A DNA stretch of 64,000 nucleotides from positions 10,544,501-10,608,500 of the forward strand of contig NC_134382.1 in assembly GCF_035582795.1 (NCBI RefSeq). Direction: 5' to 3'. Below are positions 29,581 through 42,800 of this stretch, one piece after another. The position numbers and the translations under genes are program-made. Source of the stretch: Mycteria americana (lineage: Eukaryota > Chordata > Aves > Ciconiiformes > Ciconiidae). Numbering within the stretch: the stretch's first letter is position 1; each line of letters begins with the position of its first letter. The notes under the pieces were generated by a model. That model did not search any database and was not told where the DNA came from. It saw nothing but the letters and a program-made list of their open reading frames with translations.

Positions 29581-30372
29581 TTTTTTGAACTTAAAAGTAG
29601 ATGTGTGTTTATGAACCTTATGTAAAGCTGAAGTCATGATGGAATGCAACAAGTTGCATGCCCCTCTCTACATTTTCTAAGATATCTAATTTTCATCAAT
29701 CTTGCAGTAAAGTTAAATTTCAATTCAATTTGTTCTTTGTTCTTCATTTTGTGGAGACTGAGGCTGTGAAATTAAGTCGCAGAAGAAAAAACATCCAATA
29801 AATTCCTAAACAATGGGCTCCCTTCCTTTGAAGAACACAGTGGCTGACTGCTCAGGTTAAAGATAAAGGATAGCCCAACTGCTCTTTCCCTGCCGAACTG
29901 TTTGGCACTAGATAGTTGGGTCAAAAGCTCCCATTTCAGTTGCCTGTAATATATCATTCTAAAGTATCAGTTACGATCCTTCTTGTAAAGATTCAGTATA
30001 ATAAATCTTGTAGACCAGGCACAAGTACTGTCACCTGTTAACATCTTAGTCTGGAAAAGCAAGATTATTACAGATGACTTAATTTGCTTTCTGAACACAG
30101 AACTTGTTTTGCTTTGACAGTAATTGATTTGCTAGGAAGTGTCTTACTGATGTATGTACTTCTGCTACAATATTTAATTCTAATACACCAGAAAAATCTG
30201 TTGTCTTATAAGACTAGATACAAGCTGTACGCTGTTGTGTGCAAATAACTGTTTCCTTGTGCTGGGATAAATAGCTACAGAATCACATCACTGGTAATAT
30301 AGAAACAGACTTTAGTATGGAGAAGTGCAGGTTTATAGTTAGAGTCATACCAAGTTTGTAACTATCAAAATA
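29581..30372. other. Convergent intergenic spacer between TPRG1L and WRAP73
   Basis: About 0.8 kb of AT-rich sequence separates the inferred 3' ends of the two convergent genes. No gene or recognisable repeat is seen. Confidence 0.65.
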
Positions 30373-30704
30373 TTTATTGGAAATTATAAAATTTAAATAA
30401 TAGCTATACATTATATACACATAGCTACAATTTTAGAAAATAAAGTTTCATAGTTGACAAAGTTCAAGAGAAAGTTCAACTACATCAATACTAAAGTTTT
30501 CTTGAAATCCAGACTTCACTCTCTACACTTCAGCCGCTACGTCACATCATTCAGATGCACTCACGGTACTTCACACATGGGAGTTTAGGTACGCTCCTTC
30601 AAATAAATAATTTATAAATACAAAAACTTCAGATTGGGCAACAGGGTTTGACCCCTTTCCTCATTCTTCCTCAAACTTGTGAGCATTTTTAATGCAAATG
30701 ATGG
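30373..30704 (-). other. WRAP73: WRAP73 3' untranslated region with polyadenylation signal
   Basis: The minus-strand AATAAA lies at 30378-30373, about 330 nt after the stop codon, and is the only canonical signal I found in that span. The UTR is short and AT-rich. The cleavage site is inferred. Confidence 0.65.
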
Positions 30705-30814
30705 TTATTTGACCTCTTCTCTTTCTAAGTAACACACACAAAAGTTGTCCTTACTCAGAAGCACCATGGAGTCTCCACTAGAATGCCAGGAGAGAGAGAC
30801 GATCTGGAAGTCAC
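30705..30814 (-). CDS. WRAP73: WRAP73 coding exon 12 with stop
   Basis: This exon is 110 nt long. It encodes [20 protein letters not shown], then [16 protein letters not shown] and TAA. Human continues from CFLETEAVV for about eleven more residues, so the bird protein has a shorter tail. Confidence 0.95.
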
Positions 30815-33800
30815 CTGCAGAAACAGATCAGAGTTTGTCAGCAAGAAGCTGACAGTCCGTCCTCTGACTCTAGGAAAAGGTAGCTGGAGTAAGTCACACA
30901 CATTGCAAACACCACCCGCCCCACCTTGGAAGCCTTAACAGGGTGCTGGATTTTGTTACTGCTGCAGCAGAGCCAATCTGTTCTCCAGTGCAGATGAGCT
31001 GCATTACCGACTCTTTCCCCCAAACCTACAACTAGTCTGTACTCCGTATACAAGCATGGATTTTGTAGACTTGTCATTTTAACGCAAATAGATGCGGTTC
31101 ACCACAAGATTTGTTCACCAGTGCAGAGCTGCGTACCCCGATGACATTGCCATTCCTTGTGTAAAGAGTTGAATCTTTGCAATTCCTTTTCTGTTTAATA
31201 TGCAGAAAGGCATTTATGTGATCTAGCTAATGGCCTTGTATCACTTACTGCCAACTGTAAAACTTCTCACACAGGCTGATTTAAGAGTTCAGGTTCACAT
31301 ACGTTCTATCTTTCCACATCAGATTTACCATGCACATTTTTCCCCATTAGCATTTTGTTGTAGTTTCGCTGTTTTCAGAATACCCAAAAACATTATAGGC
31401 ATTTCAGAGTGTTTATTTCAACACCTGGCATTCTGCACGAGTACAGTTTCTATGTAAATAAACTGATATGAATATAAATCTTGAGAAAGAATTCAACATA
31501 CCATACGATTAAAGCAATGATTAAATCATTGTTAGCCCCTGTGCTCTGTCCTTGATATATTTTATCATGTTTGCTATGTCTCATTATGAACACCTCTTTT
31601 TTGAAGATAGAAATACCTGTTTTTAAAGAGCTCCAAGAACACATCTGAGCCATTTACATGATAGTGCTCAGATGGATTTATAAGTGGAAAAGTATTTTGT
31701 AAATAAGAAGCTGATGATGGCTTGTGGAAGTTACTGCAGGCAGCCTTACCTTCCATTGGAACCTGCACGGACACACAGCCAGCTGGGGACCATAAGTAGA
31801 CTTTGCTATTTCCTGTACATACAGCAAGTCGAGGCTGTCGTGGATCCCACTGGAAAGACTGGATTGCACACAGCTGCTCTAAGACTACAAACAGTTTCAG
31901 CTTTTGAATGTCCCAGATCCAGACAGCGTTAGGAATGTTATCTGTCAGGAAAGGAAGAGGTAATCATGTAAATACCTGACAGATAAAAAAATCACATTTT
32001 TTTTTTTTTAAAGAAAGGGGCATTAATTGAGGTCTAACATGACGCAAACCATTTAGGTACACCACATGTTCAACACCACTAGAGTTTTGCCTAGCAGTGC
32101 CTTCAATTTTGCCTTGGAAAGGTTGCAAAAAGGATAAAAGAAGTGACTTAGTTTGTCTTCCAGTCCTTCACTGGCTTTTATCAAATTATTCGCAATTATG
32201 CTGCTGTTGATGGGTTTTGCATCTGAACCACAGGTTTTGCATCCAGACATAAACAGCCCTTCAGGACCATCGAAGGGAAAGATTAAACCTTAATTCCATG
32301 ATTTTCACTATTTGAGGTAATCAAAAGCCCCCCTACTACAGGTTGTGAAGAATTCTGCCTTGCAAGAGACAGTTGCTGTAAATGGAGGAGGAAAGATTTG
32401 TGTATTTCATTTTCTAATGCAGTGAGCTCACGTACATTTGAAGAAATACAAAAAGCATACTATTTTCATTAAATACAAAGCCAAGACCGAGTTAATGCAC
32501 TGATAAACAGTTCTGGCAGCTCACAATACTTCACGTATGCTAGAAGACATAGGCAGAGTTTCCCCTGTAGCTACATGTTTGCACAACAGAGCTGGTTTTA
32601 AACAGGGCCATGAGTCTTCTCATAGTGCAAAATAACTGACCAATTCTTGTCCTCATTTCTTTTATGGAAACACACCACATACAATGAGCAGCTTTCCCCT
32701 TTAATACAGGAACTTACCATTTTTGGTTGCCAGGAAACAGTTATCTGAACTGAAGGCCAACATCCCAATTCCCATTTTGGGATTTGCCCTGTCAGCAACA
32801 GGTTTGATATACTGTAAAGAAACTGGCACCTGGGAAACATCATCTGGAATTTGAAATAAAAGTACTTTACTAAGCAGGCCTGAATGGACAAAATATTTCA
32901 ATTCCAACTGTAAAAAACCCCTCATCTCTGAAGTGATAGGACCGTATTTTACTCTTCTCCAAGATGTTCCAATCAAAAACTTCAATTGTTTTAAGATATC
33001 GCATCTTTATATAAACAGCTTACTATTCTTGCCCTTCCACAAAAAAAGAAAGGCTGGAAATCCAGGCAAGTCTGAGATTGATCTCTCCTTTTTTTCATAG
33101 TTTAATTTTTCCACTACCTTTTAACTAGTATTTCAAACAAACACCAATGCAAAACAAAGGTGATTTACAGTACCACAAACAATGAGACCGTAAAAAAAAA
33201 AATACTAATCATACATTCTCTGCCATCTCTTTAATATTTCAAAGCCTGTTGTCTGGAGGCAAGTTTAAAACATTGCTATGACTACAGCTTCTTAGACAAA
33301 AGCCAAATGGCCTTTTTCATGCTCTGCTTTTTTATATAACCTCATACCTAAGGGATTAATTACTATCCTAAAACAGACAGCAAGACTGTAACACCTTCCA
33401 ACTGTTTGGGGTTTTTTGGTTTTTTTTTTTATTATTATTGGAACTGCCACACACTATGATAAGATTCTTAGTTGCAGTAGTTCATCTGATTCTAGCAATT
33501 ATCTGCAACAGTTAAACTAAGTAATGAAATAACATTGCATAGATTGAACAAATCAGAAAAGAAATCCACACAATGTTAAGACAACTTTTGCAAGCAACCC
33601 AAGACCAAGATCTGGCTGCTATTTCTACACCCAAACAATTACAGTTCTTTTCTACAATATCCTGCTAGTCTTTAACCTGTCTTCAAACCACCATGCAGAC
33701 AGCAGCCCCTCTAGCAGGGTGCTTCCCTTGGAGCTCTTCAGTTAACTTGGGAGCCTTGAGCAGAGCATCCAGAGGATCCAGCCAATATCAAAGAGGCAGA

Positions 33801-36800
33801 GTTCGCCTATAATGTTTATTTATAGAAAGACTTCACACGGCAAACTCAACTGTCTCATTTTAGTAAACTTTGGCTTACATTTACTTTGTGTGCTGAAGAG
33901 AGAACTAGCCAATGCTCTTGTTGGAGGGAAAGAAAGTCTCTCTGTTTCAACAGATGGGGATTTCTCCACTTCTTTATACACAATCTACAAAGAAACAAGT
34001 GAGAGTTCTACAGAAGGGCCTCGGAGAATTTGAACATGGCCTATTACCAAATCATCCACCTCCCACTAACTTAATTTCAAGCATATTACATCTCAGCATC
34101 CCCTAGTTCATCAATGGAGGAAAGGGCTTCAGCAGGCAAATACCGAATCCAGCGTTCTCAGCGAATCATTTGCTATTTGGAACCACGATCAGGAAAACAC
34201 TCCGGTGACAAATAAACAAACCTTGAAGTCTACAAAGAGCGAGTCTGCCAGAGTACACCTCGTTCATTATTCCTGAGCGCTAAATCTGGCAGTACAATAA
34301 GTCATCTTCATTACAATGGGAACATAAATTCCATTTTTGCACCAAAGAATCTTTAATTGGATACTATGATAAATAAATGCAAAAGAAGTGCAACATTGCA
34401 GAAGGAAATAGCACAAATATTTTAATAGTGTGCCTACAACGTATTATTCCCAAACACAAGCACCAGGATAAAATGCACCAACTGCAATTCCTGTCTGTGT
34501 AGTAGAGATTAACAGAGCTATTTCCATTTGTTTTCCATTACATATTTTACACCTAACTGGAAGCAAGGGCATTTTTCAGTCATGAGAAGTTTTGCTGAGG
34601 TGCATTTAATGGATCATGCCTTGCTTCTTGTTAAGAGGCATCAACACAGTCATGTGAATATTGCAGACTTACAGTCTACACATGTAAACTCCTACAGGGT
34701 ACCTGTCCAGGCACAAGACTAGTCCTTCCTCTGCAGTGGCACACAGCACTGCTACGCTGTGTGTTCTTTTTACCTTGATGGATGAGAACAGCTTGTGATT
34801 TTTAGAACAAAAGCTACAGCTCTCCGCCTGCTGCCAACTACCCAGAATCTGTTGGGCCTTGCATATATGTGTATGCAAGGATAAAAATAAATGACGACAG
34901 ATATTTACAGGAAATGCTCTTTAGGTGAACTGGATGAGCTTGTACATACAAGATGTAAATCTGATCACAGTCCAGTTCTAACGCTGTTTAAAGTCACAAA
35001 TTGTATAAAGCAGAGACAAATCTCTCCTGTTAAGTTTCCCAGTTTGCCAAACCTGTAATGCAATCACCATATATATATCTCTCAAAATACACTGGCATAT
35101 GACAGATGTCATCTGAGAATCTATTCCTGCTAAAGCTGAGAGGGTCATATGTGTGTATTCCATCAAACTTGAAAGGATTCCTCTATTTTTCTTACATCCC
35201 AAATTTTCATGCATTTTCCCAAGCCCTATTTACACATTAGGACGGGAAAAATCAAGGTCTCCAGAATGAAATGTATTTACTAGCATCCTTCAGATACAAA
35301 TAGCAGCATCAAAGCGCTGCTAATGATTCAATGGATTTTGGATCCATACTTACAGTCTTGGTGTTGGTAATGGTTGCTGGATGCTCAAACTCTGTGATCT
35401 TCTTCCAGGTTACATGGTTCAAGATACGCACCTAATTCAAGAAAGCATTGCAGAACAAAACTGTTATGACAAAGTTGTATAAATGGTTTAGGTAAGAGAG
35501 AACATAGATCTATTTCTCACCTTTTCATCATAGCTGCCAATTGCCAAAAATTGACTGCTGGGACTCCAGGCGATTGATTTTATGCCTAGCGACCATTCAT
35601 AAGCCCGATACGTGGATAGCAGTCTGCCATCAAGGGAGTACAGCAATATTTTATACTGAAACATAAATAGATTAACAATATTGTTAGTCCTTAGAATTAA
35701 AAGCCATAGACAGGCGAAACCATTCCTTCCAAACTCTCCCTGCTTAAAACGCAGCAAGTTAAGTACAAAGGGCATTGGTCTCTTCTCTGCAACTTGAGAC
35801 AAGAGGCTCTAGGCTTCCAGTTCGGCTCTTTTGGCACTCACAGAACACGTCCACCCTGTCCCCAAGAGCACAAACGCCCCACTGGGCCTGAACAGTGGCC
35901 CATCCTGCCCAACACTCTTCAACAACATCAGCAGCAGATGCCATCATGGAAGACTCTCATGCTCCTTCAGCATCTGCAAACCACCTGATGAGGGATGTAA
36001 CAACCCTGCCCATTCCCAGGGCTACTTGTCTTGATCACGCTGCCCATAACTTTATGGCCACAGGAGGACACTTTTCTATACCTAGAAGTTCACCTACTCA
36101 GAGGAGAAAGGATAGCAATTTATATATTCCTTGCTAACTTTTTGGACAAGTACTTTTACTTAACTGTAAAAGTACTGTGCAATGCAATGTAAAGTAAAAT
36201 GGTAGAAGTGTCTTACAGAAGAATTCTTTCATTATTTCAATAGTGGCTCCTGCAATGTTTACAATCAATTTTTTTTCCCAAGATAAATTAGAAAGAAAGC
36301 TAGTAAGATAATTTGCTGTCATTAAAGATTTACATAACAGTTTGGCATACACTTGTAAGGACATCCATTACCAACACAAGTAGAATATTTAAAATGGTCT
36401 GAGTTCAGCTTCTGTTACGCTTAAAAGAAAAAAATTATAACACTAGTTATTTTAGTTACTGCTTTATACATGGCGGCTACAAAGCAACTTGAACTCTCCA
36501 AGAAAATCAGCTGCTTTTTCCTCATACCTCCAGACATGTATCCCACACTGCCAGAACACAGCCGTTAGGAGCCCATTCAATCCCAAACAGATCTTGCGTT
36601 TCACTGTCAAAATGCTGCCCCCAAGAGAAAAAACAAAACCATTTGAAATATTATACTAACAAATACTGTTGCACCTGACCTAACATAGTCCCCAGTTTTA
36701 TTCTTTTAAGTGCTACCACAAATGCAAAAGAGCCTTTTGTATGCTAGCATAGAAACACAAATATTTTCTTTTGTAATAGTATGCTGCATTTGTTGTTTCT

Positions 36801-39800
36801 TTGGTTTCCCTTTACAGAAAAGGCAAAAAGTTGCTATACCTTAAAAAGAACAGCATTTTATAAGAAAATAAAAGTAGTTACACTGAATCAGTCAAGAAAT
36901 TTAGCTAGCCTAATTCCTTGCCTCAGAAAGACCAGTAAAGGATCATTAGGGAAGAGCTTGGGAACATGACAAGCATTTAGTGGTATTTCCCAAATTTTGG
37001 CTTCTAACGAGACTCAGAATTCCTGAACCAGAGGTGACACTATGTAAAGACTAGTTCTTAATGGGTTTTAATTTCTCAGATCCATCTGGTCCTCTAAGAC
37101 GTGCTAGTGTGCAGCCTCCACAGACTACTCTGTTTTCTGTTAAACAGAAAATACGACAATTTATATTATACATTCCAAATGATCACTTTATCAAGCATTT
37201 GATACTTTCGTTATTATTGATGTAGTTTGTTGTAAATAACCTCATGCAAGAATTGAAAGGTGAACTTTTGCATTCCATCAGAAATTTTTTACGCACATAT
37301 AGTATGTATCAGCCTTCTGAACAGAATGCTGCTAGGGAAGTATGCCTGCAGGCTAATGAAGGAGCCAGATACTGGATAGAAAACACATTGGCAAGTCTAA
37401 AACCAGACTGCCAAGGTGACCGAGTTTAAAGTAGTGTGCAACACATGCTCGTAGTCTGTGCAGAAGCAGTGGAGGGCAAGGACATATCTTACTCTCAGTA
37501 GCTGCCAGTCGCTGCATACAAAGATGCTAATGAAGTCCTTGCAGTCACGTCTTTCTGCTACTGCCATATAGCGGCCATCCTTAGTGAAAGCTATCCCTGC
37601 CAATGAGACAAAGTTAATTTAAAATAAAAAAAAAAAAGAGAGAAAACAAGACAGAATAGCTGACGATTCTTCAATGAAAAGCAGTTACTCCCAATTCAAA
37701 AGAGAAGTAAAAGAGAAGGAAAGATATCTTCACAGAAGACCACATTAATCAAGGCAATGCATAGTTTTGCTCACTTGCTTGTGTTGGCAATGCTTAAACT
37801 TTGAATATACGATTTCTAAGGACGTGGCTTCACAGCTATTGCAGAACTTCAGCATGCTTCAAAAAACCGCGTTCAATTACTGACAGACAGTTGTTATATA
37901 AAAGCCACAGATCTCAAGTAAACAGTTCATTTAGTCTAGCTAAATGGATTAATTATGCAACCATTGGTACTCCAGCAACTTCCAGGCATTGGTCCCCACG
38001 CACTCTTCCTTTATATGTAACACCTAATTGTCTTTGTCATATATGGGATATTACTATATACAAGCCTCAGGCAGGAAACTGCTAACCGCAGCCATATGGC
38101 TAGACAGTCCTGACACGAGCTTCCCCTTCAAAACTTTTCATGTGTAAGAGATGACAAAAGCCACTTTGCATTAGTGTTTTTCATCACCAATGCATCCAGC
38201 TTAATTTAATGTCTTAAAGGACCCTTCAGAGGCGAACACAACAGAAAGATGCATATTTGAAGAGCAGGCACATAGATCAGATGTCATCCTTCATTCACAG
38301 TGAGAATATGACAACCCCAGAGCACATCCTAGCACACTGCAGCAAGTGGCACACAGGTACTGATCTCCGAGACCTGCATCCCTGAGGGCGAGCTAACCCT
38401 GCAGCAGGGAGGGTGCCAGAGCTTGTTCTCAAACACACGTTTTGTCAGTACACAAATTCATTTTTCCCTTTCTGCCATATTAAAAAAATACCATTCCTGT
38501 GTCAGATTTGTGACACTTACCCTGCTGACAAGCTTTGGGATACTTGATGTAAGACACAGATTTCGTACACAAGGACCACACAGTTATCCGCAGCTGTCAA
38601 AGAGAAAGAGACAAGGAAGCATTTGTTTATTTTTGTAGATAAAAAATAAGTAAATAGAAACCCATAAACCTAATTCAAGAACACAAAGTAGATCAATATA
38701 CCTTCTGTGGTTAATTAAACTTTGCAGCTATTCTACGTAGCTCAAACACAAAGCCCTAAGAAGTAACTGCCAGGAATCATCTCCCAGCTGCCTTCCAGTT
38801 AGCAAGGCTACTTATTCCAAATTAACATTGCTGGCACACCGAATACTCTCGAGAGGTATGACATGCACAAGACCAGTATGGAGAAAAGCTCTTCATTAAC
38901 GTTAAAGTTACTGGTATTAGCATGAATCTAGCTACGTGATTGCCAGTGTATCGAACACAGACACTTTTCAGTTGGAAAAACAGAGTTTCATCACAGACGC
39001 TGGAAGAGACAGGTGAAGTTTCTTGCATTTACGCATGGCTGAGACCTTACAGCAGGTTAAGAATGTTGTATCTTTTGGGACAAGGCTACTAAGTATGAAA
39101 ATTTCGCTGTATTTTTCAACTTTTAGACACATTCAGCTTTGACGACTAATTTGCATTTTGCTCTTCCCTCCTCAGCCACCCACAAGAAGGCAACATTAGG
39201 TAATTACTGAAAGAATTAGAAGAGAACCAAAATATGGTATGCAAAGCAAGGCATTAAACATCTTGTTTGGGGTATTTCTGGAGGCTTGTGCCTCCATAAA
39301 ACACAAAAATTGCAGAGAAGGCAGTCAGCTGCAAAACAAGCCTCTCCACAGCTCTTCAAGGTCACAGCCTGCATTCTGGAAGCTCTGCGTTGCCATCTGC
39401 AGATTATTCAATTAAAAACAAATACTTACTCTCCCTTAGCAACGGCAGCCACACCAGACATATGTGCATTAATCAGTATGTCACATGAACCTTTGCATTT
39501 ATATCTGGCACGAGGAATGTTTCCAGTGCAGTTTTTTCTCGTGTGTTTTCCTACATTTTATTGCACCAAGGTGAGAGATTCTAGAAGAGACGCAGGTAAA
39601 ACTATTTTTGCAATAAAGCACCGCAGTCATAAAGCTACCTTTCCCAGAACTACTGACCAACAAAAGTAGTTCTGATTCATTATGTAAGTAAAACTTCAGC
39701 ACTGTCTACCACCCCATCATCCTTCTGCATGAGATGCAGGCCATCAGCATCACCAGTAGTCTTGGGAGGAAGTTCCTGCTACACTTTTCTGTGTGTTTGT

Positions 39801-42800
39801 CCTCAATGCACATTTTCCTTCTCTGAAGTCATTGGTACTATTCAATGGTGACAAAGGACTCCAAGGTAGCATCCTATGTATCTGTTCTAGCCAGCAACAC
39901 TTCAGATTGTGCGTTGCAACAGAACTTGGAGGGGTGTTTTCATTGCTGACATTATCATTTTTGCTAGAAAGCACGATTCAAGTAATTGACATGGTGTTCA
40001 AACCAAGTTACAGAATCCTAGCAAATGCTGCCTCCCTCCAGAGAGATGTGGAGTCCCAAAGCAAAAGAGCAGCTAATGCTGTCCTCCCTACTGCTTTTTA
40101 TATACAGAAGAAAATTTTGAGATTTGAAGAGACAACACAGAAATCAATTTTTTTTTTTTTAATTTATTACAGGAAAGAGCTCAACCAATCAGATTCCAAT
40201 CTGCTTTATCCAAAGTTAAAAAAAGGTATTGGACCACTATTTAATGTGATGTTTATTATTCTCTTCCTTTATTTTACAGGTATGAAATTACAACTAGACA
40301 ACTATAGTACCAGCTTTAAGTTTAGCGGGTCCTAGAGGAATCCACTAGATGAACAACATTAATCAAGTTTTATCACTGCAACTGCTCACTTCCGGACATA
40401 CAAAAATACAGCATTGTTAGTCTGCTCTTCATGCAAGATTTACTTTAAAAATACCAACACAATGCCTACTCACATTCTTCTATAGCAACTGCAATAGTGA
40501 TATGCTGCTCACTCCTATTAATTGCAGTGTTAAATGTGCTTGCTGCTCTTCCTCCCTTGACCAAAACATGCAGCATACACAACACGCATTCTACAGCCAC
40601 TTAATACAAGCTTAGCAGCTGCAAGCTTTGAATGCTGAGGTCTGGATCGTAATTTTTCCTGACAAAGGCATCCAAGTTTACATTCGTGCTGCTACTTTGC
40701 CTCACAACCAACTCACCTGGCCTGCTGAGCATCAAACGCACTGGACCACATCGGCTGGCTCAGAGCCTCAGAACAAGGCAAAACCTTACTGCTCGCATCA
40801 AGCTCAAGTATGTCAGAAAAGGCAAATCTCTAGAGCGCATCACATGTGGAGCTCTTACTGTCACCTCTGCCTTGCCTGAGACTCCGCCACAGAAGAGAAA
40901 AGGCAAGGATAACTTTGTTTTGAAAAGTCTTTCTGCATCCATCTCTGCTTCATCCTCAGGTGCAGTCCTCTGTTTGCTGTTCAGACAGAACCTTCTCTAA
41001 AAGGGGCAAGTTTTGTAACTCCCCAGAGAAGACACTAATAATTGTTTCCCTGTTCATTCTTGTCATGTTGCGCTTAACTGCTGAGCATGCACTTCACCGA
41101 AAGTTTCAGTAACATTAAACACTGATACTGTTGGAGTAGTGCCTGTATATAACTCCCAAACACATCATTTCTAGCATGTATGGCATAAATTGCAATAATG
41201 GCATTGCAGTACTGGGGAGAGACTACAGAACACAACCAACACACACTCATGGGATGTTTACACCTAGTCTACAAAAAAACCCCCCACAAACACACACTTT
41301 CAAAAACAAAGACCTATTATTATTACACTGGATGCCGACAACCCTTTGATAACCAAAGCACTTCATCTTCATACTTGATCTAAATCAGTCACAACACACC
41401 CATAACAACTAATAAGATCCTCTATTCAACTTCAGCATCTCGCTCCTGAAAAAGCTGCAAGCTAGTAAGAGAAGCACACACTGCAAGTCACTGCCGTAAC
41501 TTCCTTGCAACCTCTTGCCCAAGTCACACAACATATAACCTGAAGGTTTTGGCCTAGTGTTAGAAAAGTGAAAAGCAAACCATTTTGATTCCCCAAATTA
41601 GGATTCCTTTCAGTTGTTCTATTTGTGTACACTCAAACATTTTTATAAAAACTGAGAAAGTTACATTATGTGCTTAACGTATGGACTTCACACCTATCTT
41701 ACACGGATTAACAATATGTGTACAACTAAATTGTGACAAAGGGAGAACCTTCCTATTCCCACCTGGAACTGAAACATTATTCCACAATCTTGCCCAAGCT
41801 GCCAACGTAAACTAGCTCAAGAAAGATTATTTCACAGCTAGCAGAGATGATTATGAGACAGAAGCATAAAATGCACAGAGGGTGAAAAAAGAAAACCAAA
41901 CACTTCAAAAATTACAACAAATTGCATTGCTCTTATTTGCTTTTCTCAGAGACTTTGTGGGGAAGGGACAATTGCTTTTACAGCAGGAGAACAGATCGTG
42001 GTCAATTAAGTCTGCAGCAAGCATTTCTTCACTGATCATTTTGAGGGGTACTTTCTCTTTAGCGTAGATGACTCGATTAAGCGGAGTTGTCAAATGCTAA
42101 TGATAATGGTGTCTGAGAAGTTTTCAGCTGTTGTTTTGCAGTGGAAAAACAAACCAAAAGCAGAAGCATTTTTAAAATAGCCTAAAAACAGCTGAGAAAT
42201 AAAAGGTATTTAGATGGTAACGTGATAAACAGTGTCCAGTGCTGGGTTCGGGACTACGTCCCAATGTTGACAGCTATAGGCAGGTGTAAGACTGGTGATT
42301 TTCAAGAGATAAAAACACACTTTTAAACAACCTTACATCTCAAATGACTGTCAACTTTTGTCCCAGACTTGACTGGGTCACAAGGCCTCCTTACATAGCA
42401 GTGTCTGTCAGCACTGGATTTCAGAAGATTATTCAGAGCACATTCCTCGACAGAAAGCATTTTTCAACCAATGTCGCCATTTACAGTTACTAAGGATTAG
42501 CTCTAATATACACAGAAACACACACTTCTTTCCCCTGCTGCTATAGTTCGAAAGAAGCTCCTTAATGCTTCAGTACATAATGTGGAACTAGAGAAAGTAC
42601 AATATACGTAGTCTATAAGCATGGCTCTTAAAAGAAACACTCAAGAACAATGCTGCTGATCTTCAAACTATCACAAAACAAGAAAGCCATGAGGAAGCAG
42701 AGGATCCATTTGCTTTCTCCGTATCTTTTACCTGCAGCTCTTCTTTAAGCTCTACATGTGCCTATGAATTTGGGTGGAACGACAGCACTGTAAGAGGAGA

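Larger units (their letters stand above)
30815..38520 (-). other. WRAP73: WRAP73 introns 4-11
   Basis: These introns are AT-rich, from 89 nt (35432-35520) to about 1.4 kb (33985-35353). A poly-T/ATT tract lies at 33417-33438. A more GC-rich, low-stop block lies at about 35790-36100 in intron 6. No recognisable transposon or RNA gene is seen. Confidence 0.7.

Noticed and set aside
34085-34155. Minus-strand open segment reading [19 protein letters not shown], as an extra WRAP73 exon
   Set aside because: Exons 8 and 9 already join in phase and match human. There is no good acceptor before this segment, and no similarity to the protein.
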